Below are positions 38,001-46,566 of a DNA stretch of 46,566 nucleotides, in pieces. The position numbers and the translations under genes are program-made. The notes beneath the pieces were generated by a model. It made no database searches and was not told where the DNA came from. It saw only the letters and a list, made by a program, of their open reading frames with translations. Source of the stretch: Smittium culicis (lineage: Eukaryota; Kickxellomycota; Harpellomycetes; Harpellales; Legeriomycetaceae). The first letter of the stretch is position 1. The number at the start of each line of letters is the position of its first letter. Where the stretch lies: assembly GCA_001970855.1 (NCBI GenBank), contig LSSN01005748.1:1-46566 (forward strand). Reading direction: 5' to 3'.

Positions 38001-38304
38001 TAAAGATTCAAGCGAAAGGAGTGAGAAATGTATAAGAGACGAATTATTCATAACAGTTGAACATGGAGGAGCAATCAAAGCTAAGGTTGTGTTTAAATCA
38101 GAACTTGAAAGCCACCTAGCTGGTAAAAGCGAAGGACTCTTCCCAAGCGATAATAAGATCACAAATTCAGGCTTGGATTACTCTTTGGACAATGATATCA
38201 CAAATGCTGAGGCTAATGATAAAATCAGCAAAGTAGCAAATATATGTTGTGATGTTCCAATAATTATCTCAAGATGGGTTGAATATCGTAACACTATTGG
38301 ATAG
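35031..38304 (+). CDS. MED1: Mediator complex subunit 1 (Med1)-like
   Basis: Six-exon model, about 833 aa: 35031-35351, 35462-35628, 35799-35880, 35953-36027, 36237-37361 and 37573-38304. An alternative second-exon acceptor at 35447 adds five residues in frame. Med1 belongs to the Mediator middle module, which bridges activators and RNA polymerase II in the nucleus. Assignment rests on the exon 2-4 core W-K-K-Y-F-K-K-L-C-S-S-LG, then STVTVFGDIFVLDVDIGCDG and a following strand. This is the conserved LG...GK.fvlDI motif of the Med1 domain. Exon 6 adds a region resembling lp.il.iLR.Q..fN.Ll.sC (DILPIIRRQIVFNELLSSCF). The large exon 5 carries a long acidic, Asn-rich low-complexity stretch within the domain. 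The first ATG at 35024 starts only a tiny overlapping uORF. Exon joins all keep frame but no transcript was seen; the family call is good but not certain. Confidence 0.7.
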
Positions 38305-39247
38305 CTACTTTAAGCTAAATGATTATTATTCGCTGCAGATCCTTTATTTCTATATTATAGCAAATAATTATTGTTTATTTTCTGATTGATTTTTTTGCCA
38401 GCCAATAATCTATTATATCATTTGTTTTTTTTAGCGAATACATATTATTCTAATCATTTAAATCGTACTAAAACTTTCATCGCTGAATTAAAAATGTCTT
38501 CGAATAGAGTAAGGGTATTTTCTATTTTTGCAGCAATTTTTTTTTCCAGTTCAGAATAAGAAAATATTTTTTAGATAAACAAAAGAATGTATATTTTATA
38601 ACTTGAAAGAAAAAGTATAAATAGCCCTTTAAATCCCTTAGAATACATAATTACAATTGTATTTATAATTTATTTAATTCAAGATCCGAAAATTAACATA
38701 CTTTTTTGTGAAATATGAATCTATTCTTACTTTAATAATAATTCGATATTCGGTCATGAGTTAGGTTAGTATTTAATCCACTTTTCTTTTCAACACATTT
38801 AAATACCTATCTTATATTTACTAAACACATATCCCGTGTTTCAATTAAATAAGAAAGCGTATCATTTTTTGAATTTGCAGAAATGGTCATACAATGATGA
38901 ATTAGTTTATTAAACAGTTATCCCTGTCTGAATTATAGCAAAGATCTATAATCGTGTGGATATTTTATTCATTCTGAAATCAATACCATTATCCTTATCA
39001 ATTAGTATCTTAACAATACCACTATGTGAACATATTAATTAATCTGATTTTTATTTCTTATCATTAGGAACTTCTCATGCTGCGATTTTAGACTACCTAT
39101 TCCTTTCATATAATTTTAGTTAAATTATTTTTCAATAAATTCATTTCAAATTATCCAACATTTGTTTTGCTACCAATTATTTTTGAAAATTTTCGTCTAA
39201 TCTATTAGTCCCTTCATTGACATCATTTATTATTCTTATTAATTTGA

Positions 39248-39418
39248 CCATTCGTGGGCGGTAGACAGTTAACGGTTCTACCAAATTTATCCATCTATTA
39301 TATATGACAGCATTTTATATTTTTATCACTAAAATTTTAGTTTGAATTAATAAGGCTGCAAGTATAAATTGTAACAAAAAAGTCTAGTATTTTTACAGCA
39401 ATGATGCTCTTTCAGAGG
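39248..39418 (+). mobile_element. Diverged copy of the TTAA miniature transposon
   Basis: Starts CCATTCGTGGGCGGTAGAC after TTGA and ends before CTAA (39419-39422). The 3893-4079 copy starts CCCTTTCATGGGTGGTAGAC and also ends before CTAA. The two share GGTAGAC and a CTACCAAAT-like block at the same spacing, and their lengths are similar (171 and 187 bp). The interior is strongly diverged. Confidence 0.5.
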
Positions 39419-39726
39419 CTAATCGTTATAAATGATTAGTATACATAATCATTTTTATTTCTATTTAGCACATATTTTCTTCATAACCCATTCTCCTTAT
39501 AAAACGCTTTTACACATAAATAACTTCTCAATTTAATAGTATATTTAATAATATAAATATTTGATGCTTAGTAAAAGTTGTACAAAATAATTATTTAGCA
39601 TTTATGATAGAATTAGTATGAGTTGGATTTCAAAAAATATTTAATGATTTTAAGCATAATACAAGAACTGATCAAGCTCTAATGACTATGCTAATAACAT
39701 CCATATATATATACTGAAGCTTATTC

Positions 39727-39749
39727 CGAGTGAGTGGAATAATCACTCG
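39727..39749. repeat. 7-bp hairpin
   Basis: CGAGTGA and TCACTCG are exact reverse complements across a 9-base loop. Function is unknown. Confidence 0.4.
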
Positions 39750-41436
39750 TTTTATTAACACATGTAAGAGCAATATATTTTAAATTTTAAAACTTAACTT
39801 ACACCAAACCATTTAAAATTCAGTACACACTTGATTGGCATAGTCAAACATAAAATACCATTATTAGCTTGAAATTATATTCACTATCCGATATTTATTG
39901 GTTAGAAAAGCCTGATAAAAGTTGGACCTATTTAAGGCTAATATTTCTCGTAGCTTTAATATTTGCTGCAAAAGTTATGTTAAAATCATCACTTTTATTA
40001 CAAATTAGATTTTATGCGAGTCCTATATCCTCTATTTAGATATGATAAACGTCTCAATAAGTTTATTATATTTAGTATCATGATTTTTAAAGCGAATTAT
40101 AATTGTGGTGAATCCTATTAATTCTCAAATTGAAATATTAGATTCTAGTTCTCTAATGAATCTACGTTTTTTTGATAATTTTAAAATAGTGTTCTAACCT
40201 ACATTTATTTATCACAATCAGTTTTGAATGATTTAAAACAACAGATTTATGTTTTCTATAGACTATAATTTAAGTAAATTTATTGCGTTTTAGAACTATG
40301 AAAGCTTTTATAAGTGATTCAAAACAAAGATAGCATTTTGTTACAGTTTAATGCTAATTTCCTGAATGGCCTAGGTTTAAAATAACGTAGGGTAGTCTGA
40401 AAAGGCATTAAAACTTATAAATTTATTCACTTCATTTTAAAGCATGTATTTGGTAGCATAAGCAATGACCGTATTTTGGCTTTCAATTTCTATGTATTAG
40501 TATACATTATAAAAGAATTGTGCAATAGAAAGCTTTCATATAAATAACATCACATTTCAAGGATATAAACATAGTATCATTACAAAAAAAAAATAATTGC
40601 CTGTAATAACTAATCTCATACAAGGCTATCATATTTGCAAAATGTATTTTTTGAGAAATTTAAACAAAGCTTAATATCTTTCTTGGTAGCAATATCCTAT
40701 AATTTATGCAAATTTTCTTAAGATCAAAATTCAGTTCCCGCTAACTGTCATAAAACTGAAATAATAGTAAATTAGTGCAAATTACTAATTTTATAGAATC
40801 AAGAAATGTGAAATTTAATATTTTTGAAGCTTAAAAGTTGAGTAAATGAACAAGTATCCATTCAAAAGCAATATAGACGGAATCAAATTTTTGTTTTTTT
40901 CACGATTTGACTGAAAGTAAAAAAATTTTAATTTAATACTAAGTTAAAATAAATCATCCAGAGTTTGATGATAATATTTTCATATTTTAATTCTATAACC
41001 GCGAAATTTTCGGGAATAAATCACTAATTTATGCAATTAAATCCAAATGATTGGAGGTAGAATAATTAGCTCTTAATTTAAAGTGCCAATTTAATTCTAG
41101 ACTAGCTTTATTAGCAAAAGTAATACTAGTATATAAAAATACATTATATTAGCACAGTGGCTCTCCTTTTGCTTTAAAGCTTTAGTAGAGAAATAGGTAT
41201 GCATCATTATAATCAATATTTTTAATTCATAGAAAATGTATAAAATTATCAAAAAGGATATTCATAACTTTTTTGTATTAGTTAAGAAAAATCTACAAAA
41301 AAAGATTATTTATATCGAATTGATATAAATATTAATATATTGGCATATAGATTATTAAATATATAAAAAAAGCTATTTTAAGAACACTCCCTGATTACTG
41401 TCCACTTTTTAATTTACATCTTTGATTCTATCTACA

Positions 41437-41814
41437 ATGTCGATTCATAAAGAGTATTTTTCACTACTAGTACTGCTTTTTTTCCTCTTGGCTTTCAACA
41501 GCTCCTCCATCACACAAACGAGTAATTCAAAAAACGATTATACATTTGACTTTTTTAGAAGCATCAACTATAAAAACGGAATTAGATCAATTGTACCGCT
41601 ATCTCAAGCATGCTATACTAACTCACAATTTAGTTCTGTAAGAGTTAATGGTCCACTTACTGGCGCTATTAGACTATTCCCAGGAAAAGAATGCACTGGC
41701 GTTCCCATAAAATTAGATATAAACTCTTCATTAAACTTGAGAAATATTCCAGGAAACTACGAAAGACCAATGCGCTCAATTGTACTATTTTCTAAGCCTT
41801 ATTTATGTAGATAA
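41437..41814 (+). CDS. Small secreted protein, paralogue-like to the 4531 gene
   Basis: Single-exon, 125 aa from the ATG at 41437; the frame can be read five codons further upstream but only from a TTG. A strong signal peptide covers residues 1 to about 24 (FSLLVLLFFLLAFNSSS). The mature part has three cysteines: ACYTN, KECTG and the penultimate residue of the protein (YLCR). The core runs SQACYTNSQFSSVRVNG, GAIRLFPGKECTG, then SIVLF. Compared with the protein at 4531-4890, the order of elements is the same: Cys-aromatic, hydrophobic strand, G-A-hydrophobic-LF...C, and a final S-I-hydrophobic strand. Overall identity is low, so common ancestry is an inference. GAIRLFPGKECTG resembles a beta/gamma-crystallin-type strand motif. 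TATA-like element about 75 bases upstream, AATAAA about 105 bases past the stop. Function unknown. Confidence 0.75.
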   Translation: MSIHKEYFSLLVLLFFLLAFNSSSITQTSNSKNDYTFDFFRSINYKNGIRSIVPLSQACYTNSQFSSVRVNGPLTGAIRLFPGKECTGVPIKLDINSSLNLRNIPGNYERPMRSIVLFSKPYLCR

Positions 41815-43933
41815 ACTTACAATTTTGGACTGTTTTGATTCATTTATAGAATATTCACTATTTACTATAAAAATATAAAAAGTTATCACTTAGAATTTAC
41901 TTTATAAAAGTACAAAAAATAAATCTTATAGATTTGATATAAATAGGTGAATTGTTCATTTTATGGGTTATACATTTAATATTAAATGTATACACATAGA
42001 TGAGACCAAATCAATACTTTTTAAATAATAAGATATTAACTTTTTATGTACTACTGTTCTGAGGATTACTTTAGACAATGTATCCTAAATATTTGCGATG
42101 GCTGATATCATGATTTTTTTTTGTATTCTGAAATAAATGAGTAAAATTTTAATACGCGCAATATGTATAAAGCGTATTTTAAATAGAATTATTCAAAGAA
42201 TCTGCGATATAAAAAAAATTCCAAGATAACTATTTATCTTGAGAGTTACCCCAAATGTTAAAAATGTACGTGTTACTATTTAATATGGATTATAAAATAT
42301 AAAAACACAGAATAAAATTGATTAATAATTATTAATTAGATATTTTATTATATTGGATATAATAATTACAACTACTACCAGCGCATTATTTGTACCATTT
42401 ACATACTGTAGACATTTAAAATTGATTAATAGGAAAACGTATTTTTTAATAAAAATTATACATTTTTTCTCAAATATCATTATTGAAAATTTAATTGAAG
42501 AATAATTTTCAAACTTTTTTCTTTAAAAAAATTCCCATTATCATTCCCAACAAGTTCTAACTATAAATACCCACAAAAGCTTAAACCTTTCAATTAGTTA
42601 ACATTAACAATAATCATTTAATATAAAAAGATCTGAAAACTAATAAAATTATTTATAGACTATAGTCTGATCAGTTATACAAGAACCAGAACAAGCAATT
42701 TTATAAGAAAAGAAAAATATTTTTATGGATTTTTTTTCCTTTAGAAATAAAAGTGCTTGAAATCGCATCTAATCTATAAGAACTTTTATTATAAAAAAAA
42801 TACTATTTAAATTTAAATAAATAAACAAAAAAAATATTAAATGCTTAAATTCTGACTTTACAAACATACTTTACGTAGCGTGTAGATATGTACGTAAATC
42901 CAAAAAAAATAAAAAAAATAAACTAAAAAAAGTGAGAGTATATGCTACATTAAAGGCGTTCTATAAAATTTATTAATCATAGAAACTGTTTACATTTTTT
43001 GACAAAATATTAGGAATTTCTCAAATCTTTCTAGGAGAGAATAATTCACCTAAATATACACCGAATCGATTAAAACTAAAATTATTTCAAAAATTTTAAT
43101 TTCAATATATTTTTGAGATAATATATTAAATTAAACTGAATCATGTCAACAAGTCTGTACAGTTCCTTCCTAGTGCATATACTTATATTTTTTACTGTCG
43201 TTTTACCAACCTTTAAAAAAGCATATGTGACAAATTATTTAAAGTGTTATTACCTTGAGCATTTATATAATATAAAATGATGAAACATAAGAATTCTGAC
43301 CCTTTTGTAATTAGTATGAGTATACACCCATTGAGTAAAAGATAAATACATTACTCTAATATAAATCGTACAATTATACGAAAAAAATTTATTTAACTAA
43401 ACAAAAAATTCAGTGCTTATTTTAACGACATCTGTGTAACTAGATAAATTTTTTGTTTATATACATTTGTTTTAAATTTTATATATTTTTTCGCTTTCTA
43501 AATACTATTTATTAAAGATTTAGTTTATATTGATTGAATTTAAGAATTGTTTTTTGATCATTAAGGAAGTCTATAATTTTGATTTTACTTGGCTTGTTAT
43601 CTTTAAATTTATAATTTTAGAAAAAAGAAATTGACTATTGGTTAGAAATAGAATTTAAAAAATTTTTAACACTTTAAATTGATCTAGTAATATTAATTTA
43701 CTTATTTAAAGGTGTAATTGATAAAAAGTTAATGCGCAGATAGTAATTGCTTTAAGAAATATTCAAATATATGAACATTGACTTCAGCTAGTTTTCCCAA
43801 TTTAATTCTGTGAAATTATAAATGTACTTTAATTTTTGTCTTTTTAATTATCTTTGTCTATTATTCATTATTTTTAGTGATGACGATTAAAGCTTTGTTC
43901 GAATATACTGTAATCTTGGTTTTTATAATTTTA
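41815..43933. other. AT-rich spacer before the DIRS element
   Basis: About 2.1 kb. It contains a good TATA-like box followed by a C/A-rich leader-like stretch (CTATAAATACCC near 42560) and a 45-codon signal-peptide-like frame at 43143. Otherwise it is low-complexity AT sequence. Confidence 0.6.
43143..43280 (+). pseudogene. Possible remnant or first exon of a small secreted protein
   Basis: A 45-codon frame from ATG to TGA. It starts with a signal-peptide-like segment (SFLVHILIFFTVVLP) and then has YLKCYYL, reminiscent of the Cys-aromatic element of the two small secreted proteins in this window. The rest of the family pattern is missing after the stop. It could be a decayed paralogue, a first exon, or chance. 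Confidence 0.3.
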
Positions 43934-44003
43934 GTAAATATTAATCGAGCTCAGAGAGCGGGTATTAATTAATATTATACGATTATAGGAGATATATATA
44001 AGT
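43934..44003. repeat. Inverted repeat arm, outer (presumed right terminus of the DIRS element)
   Basis: 70 bases identical to the reverse complement of 44169-44238. It starts GTAAATATTAATCGAGCTCA and ends GGAGATATATATAAGT. In DIRS elements the outer part of the terminal repeat is complementary to an internal complementary region, so this would be the element end. The exact boundary is not proven. Confidence 0.75.
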
Positions 44004-44168
44004 GTTACCATCTTTATTGGATAAAATAAACGAAATTACAAATTCTAAAAAAAAAATTTTTTAAAATCTAAAATAGCCTAAAATTTTTCCATATATATGT
44101 AGTAAAGTACATAATATTATATCCTTATTATCTTTTCGCATAGGTTAAATGGGCACTGGGTGGGTGGG

Positions 44169-44272
44169 ACTTATATATATCTCCTATAATCGTATAATAT
44201 TAATTAATACCCGCTCTCTGAGCTCGATTAATATTTACATTATATCTCATATAGGAGATATATATAAGTTAC
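44169..44272. repeat. Inverted repeat arm, inner (presumed internal complementary region)
   Basis: 44169-44238 is the exact reverse complement of 43934-44003, separated from it by 165 bases. The adjoining 44251-44271 repeats the last ~20 bases of the outer arm in direct orientation (TATAGGAGATATATATAAGT). In DIRS elements the internal complementary region joins sequences matching the two termini. The second part should therefore match the left terminus, outside this window. Confidence 0.7.
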
Positions 44273-44273
44273 T

Positions 44274-45467
44274 TCAAAGTATGGAATCAGTAATGTTTAT
44301 ATCGGGATTCCTGTTCAACCTGTAATAATTATCAAACATCACTAAGCCGGACCAATTTGCTTGTGTTATGATGACATCTGCCGGGATTCCCGCGTTGGCT
44401 GCTAATGTTGCTCTGATCGCTCTATCCTTAGGTAAACGATTCCCCTTATTTATAATCATCTTAGTAATAGATTTTACGTTCCTAGAGATGCTATCCGCCG
44501 ACAACGGTTTTGAGTGATCCTTCAAAAATCGGAACAGGTGGTTTATAGTGACAGTATTATCGTTCTGGTGGGGTCTTGGGCACGGAATGTTGGCGACTTT
44601 TTGCTTATATACTTTATAAGCTATTATGGGACATAGAAGCCTGTCCTTATGTGCCTTTATAATACATAATTTTTCAATTGGGCTACCTTGCTGTTTCTCC
44701 TTAGGTGCTACAATTATGAACCTTAGTTCCAGATCGTTGTGGATTGTCCTTTCATCGTCGATCCTGTGGATATCACTTGGTCTTAGAAAACCACATATTG
44801 ATATTATCCAGCATGCCTTAGATGTTATCGTCTTGATCTCCAACTCTTCTGTGGGTCCTAGCTTCTTGAAGTATTCAAGCATTGGAGAGATGTCTATCTC
44901 TACTCCTTTGTAAGCTTTAATATTCATTTCTTCAATATTCTTTATAAATAAATTCCACTGATTCCAATCAAATTGTATTTTGTCAGTAATAAATCTTTGT
45001 AAGATTGCAGATTTGTACACCTTGAGTGTATTGACGTTTAACTTATTGACAATAAATAATTCTGCTAAATAATTTATCAAGTCGGTTGTTGTGTAGTTAC
45101 TTGCCTTATTCTTCACCTCTAACCAATCTATAAACTTCTGTTGGATCGTGTTATTTCTTGTTCTACGTTTCACAACTCGTTCGTTTGGAAGTAAGAGTTC
45201 TATTGCTTCCTTGTTGTAGCCTTGATTTTCGAGGGAACTCCGGTGATCCTCCAAGCTGATAGAGACCGCTTTTTGTTGTCTGTCAGTGGGGATTTTCCGC
45301 TTCTGGGGTCTGGAATAATCTCCGTTGCCTGTATAGGTACAGGTTCCGTCAGAACTAGTTTGAGGAGGCCTGGGAACCACAGTGCTGACTTCCACATATG
45401 AGTCACTAAAGTCAGTGTGAGACGTTCTCTCCTGACCTTCTGAATCACCTGAGTGATTAAATTCCAT
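44274..45467 (-). CDS. DIRS tyrosine recombinase
   Basis: Taken from the ATG at 45467, 397 aa; the start is tentative because the frame is open much further upstream (to 46463). It catalyses integration of the circular DNA copy. An N-terminal helical DNA-binding part covers about residues 100-185. The catalytic domain shows Arg229 in ICGFLRPSDIHRID, Lys256 or 258 in VAPKEKQQ, Arg352 in RAIRATLAANAG, Trp372 where many recombinases have His, and the Tyr381-Tyr382 pair in FDNYYRL, one of which is the nucleophile. This arrangement fits DIRS recombinases. The first 90 codons overlap the end of the RT/RNase H gene in another frame. No stop or frameshift is seen. Confidence 0.88.
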   Translation of the reverse strand: MEFNHSGDSEGQERTSHTDFSDSYVEVSTVVPRPPQTSSDGTCTYTGNGDYSRPQKRKIPTDRQQKAVSISLEDHRSSLENQGYNKEAIELLLPNERVVKRRTRNNTIQQKFIDWLEVKNKASNYTTTDLINYLAELFIVNKLNVNTLKVYKSAILQRFITDKIQFDWNQWNLFIKNIEEMNIKAYKGVEIDISPMLEYFKKLGPTEELEIKTITSKACWIISICGFLRPSDIHRIDDERTIHNDLELRFIIVAPKEKQQGSPIEKLCIIKAHKDRLLCPIIAYKVYKQKVANIPCPRPHQNDNTVTINHLFRFLKDHSKPLSADSISRNVKSITKMIINKGNRLPKDRAIRATLAANAGIPADVIITQANWSGLVMFDNYYRLNRNPDINITDSIL

Positions 45468-46566
45468 GGAGGACAACAATAAGGGTTGCTCCATTGTTTC
45501 CATGAGTGTGAGAGAGCATTCATTCCTTTCGCGCTCCCGTCTGTGTACCAACTGTAGTAGTTCGGTACCTTGTTGTTTGCTTTGGATGCAAACAGGTCTA
45601 TGTCGTGGGGCCCGTAAAGTCTCTCCAATCTCCCAAAAGTTTTGTTGAAGAGAGACCATTCTGTCTGAGCCGTCAGCCTGCTCGGTGCGTCCGCTTGATT
45701 GATGTACGTTGGTACATATGTCACCTGAGGACGAGTGTTTGTTTTCAGGTAATGAAGCCATATCTGCTCTGAAACTTCTAGCAATTTGGGAGAAGTAGTT
45801 CCCCCAAATTTTCTGACATATGCTAGAGTCGTAGTGTTGTCTGAATAGACTAACACAGAGCGCCCAACAACGCCTGGGAGCCGGAGTGCATATAATACAG
45901 TCAATAATTCTTTGAAGTTTATATGCATTGATGCTTCGGATGGAGACCACAAACCGGAATAGGATCGGGATCCCACAACTATCCCCCATGCCGTGTCGCT
46001 GGCATCTGTAAAGATCTCCAGCTCTGGGGTCTCCGGTAGAAATGATTTCCTGTTCCATTTCTTGAGTTTTTGGGACCAGAATTTCAGGTTCTGTAACGCG
46101 GGTTTGTTCAGCGTCACCGCTGATGTCCATGAATTCGAATTCCTCAGCGCGTTGTTCTTCAGATCCAATAGCCTTCTCAACATAAGGCGTCCTGGGAGAA
46201 GAGCTACCGACATGGCTTGAGCTTTTCCTATAAAGCTCGCTAGACATCTCAAAGTCGTTTTCCCCATCTTCAGTAGCTTGTTGGCTTCTCGACGGAGATC
46301 TCTGATCTTGTCCTTGGGAACCTTCAGGCTCATCGTTCTGGAATTTATCACCATCCCCAAGTGAGTTATTGATTGGGAAGGAGTCGGGCTCGACTTCTTC
46401 AAGTTGATTTTGTATCCCAGTTTGATAAGCTGGGAATAAAATATTTGTATGTTTTCCATACACTTCTCCTTGGATTCCCCTATTGCCAAAAGGTCGTCCA
46501 AGAATGCTGAGACTCGTATTACCTGAGTTCTGGCCCAGGTTAGGACTGGTTTGAGTACCTTGGTAA
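45200..46566 (-). CDS. DIRS reverse transcriptase / RNase H, C-terminal part
   Basis: 454 codons visible, open through the window edge, so the N-terminus and most RT motifs are outside. It copies element RNA into DNA. The RT active-site motif appears as AFLDDLLAIG (residues about 20-29 of the fragment), with Leu-Asp-Asp where YxDD is usual in other groups. The thumb-like region follows (THLGMVIN...). RNase H has its acidic set: Asp187 (IFTDASD), Glu219 (NFKELL), Asp242 (YSDNTTTLAYV) and Asp292 (NQADAPSRL). The C-terminal part with DIDLFAS, YYSWYTDG and CCPPWNLI is typical of DIRS elements. No internal stops. The apparent Met at 46501 in a naive frame is a TTG inside FLDD, not a start. Confidence 0.9.
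   Translation of the reverse strand, partial: TKVLKPVLTWARTQVIRVSAFLDDLLAIGESKEKCMENIQIFYSQLIKLGYKINLKKSSPTPSQSITHLGMVINSRTMSLKVPKDKIRDLRREANKLLKMGKTTLRCLASFIGKAQAMSVALLPGRLMLRRLLDLKNNALRNSNSWTSAVTLNKPALQNLKFWSQKLKKWNRKSFLPETPELEIFTDASDTAWGIVVGSRSYSGLWSPSEASMHINFKELLTVLYALRLPGVVGRSVLVYSDNTTTLAYVRKFGGTTSPKLLEVSEQIWLHYLKTNTRPQVTYVPTYINQADAPSRLTAQTEWSLFNKTFGRLERLYGPHDIDLFASKANNKVPNYYSWYTDGSAKGMNALSHSWKQWSNPYCCPPWNLITQVIQKVRRERLTLTLVTHMWKSALWFPGLLKLVLTEPVPIQATEIIPDPRSGKSPLTDNKKRSLSAWRITGVPSKIKATTRKQ

Larger units (their letters stand above)
38305..41436. other. AT-rich spacer with one miniature transposon copy
   Basis: About 3.1 kb between the Med1-like gene and the second small secreted protein gene. 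It holds the related miniature element at 39248-39418 and a short hairpin at 39727-39749. A TATA-like ATATAAAA near 41361 lies about 75 bases before the next ATG. Nothing else is supported. Confidence 0.6.
43934..46566 (-). mobile_element. DIRS-like tyrosine-recombinase retrotransposon, 3' part
   Basis: Read on the minus strand, the order is end of reverse transcriptase, RNase H, overlapping tyrosine recombinase, then a non-coding end with a perfect 70-bp inverted repeat. RT/RNase H plus tyrosine recombinase, without integrase or protease, defines the DIRS order, which copies to a circle and integrates by recombinase. The element continues past the right edge of the window, so gag, most of the RT and the left terminus are not visible. 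Its GC content is clearly higher than the local DNA and both frames are uninterrupted, suggesting a recent copy. Confidence 0.85.

Noticed and set aside
45200..46463. Upstream part of the long recombinase frame as a separate gene, plus several sense-opposite frames (45466-45648, 45993-46220, 44626-44913)
   Set aside because: They overlap RNase H or recombinase coding sequence and carry no motif; the apparent first Met at 46463 is a GTG.
1..46566. CRISPR arrays, rRNA genes, bacterial operons or phage modules
   Set aside because: No regular repeat-spacer arrays, rRNA signatures or tightly packed gene runs; spliced genes show a eukaryotic nuclear genome.

Overview
This window is from a very AT-rich eukaryotic nuclear genome. 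Five genes are split by short GT-AG introns (about 70-230 bp) and lie far apart in long AT-rich spacers. The gene set (a Mediator Med1-like subunit, a Gir2/RWDD1 protein, a Yippee protein, nucleoside diphosphate kinase, a secreted proteinase-K-like subtilase, small secreted cysteine-containing proteins) and a DIRS-type retrotransposon suggest a fungus. An early-diverging, AT-rich lineage such as the Zoopagomycota/Harpellales is my best guess, but it rests on general impression and no marker in the window proves it.

Layout. 490-1605 (-): two-exon Asparaginase_2-family Ntn-hydrolase. 1606-4530: spacer with a TTAA-flanked miniature transposon (3893-4079), two degenerate half copies of it (from 2713 and 2876) and two unassigned open segments. 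4531-4890 (-): small secreted protein. 4891-11823: about 7 kb of spacer holding a 499-bp pogo/Tigger-like non-autonomous element (7837-8335) and a GC-richer island (11100-11320). 11824-12575 (+): four-exon Yippee gene. 12576-28000: about 15 kb without a recognisable gene; its core is extremely AT-rich and its last kilobase is strongly purine-biased. 28190-28645 (+): nucleoside diphosphate kinase. 28888-30028 (-): five-exon Gir2/RWDD1. 30885-32639 (-): two-exon secreted subtilase with an unusual insertion. 35031-38304 (+): six-exon Med1-like gene. 41437-41814 (+): second small secreted protein, apparently of the same family as the one at 4531. 43934-46566 (-): 3' part of a DIRS-like tyrosine-recombinase retrotransposon (end of reverse transcriptase, RNase H, recombinase, then a 70-bp perfect inverted repeat), cut by the window edge.

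The genes are ordinary, independently transcribed housekeeping and secretory genes and do not form a cluster. The most distinctive items are the inverted-repeat architecture at the DIRS end, the TTAA miniature transposon family, the paired small secreted proteins, the insertions in the subtilase and in Med1, and the 15-kb AT desert. Exon boundaries were placed by hand from splice signals, reading frame and family similarity; transcripts have not been consulted. I saw no CRISPR array, rRNA or convincing tRNA. I do not see a clearly new biological system here.
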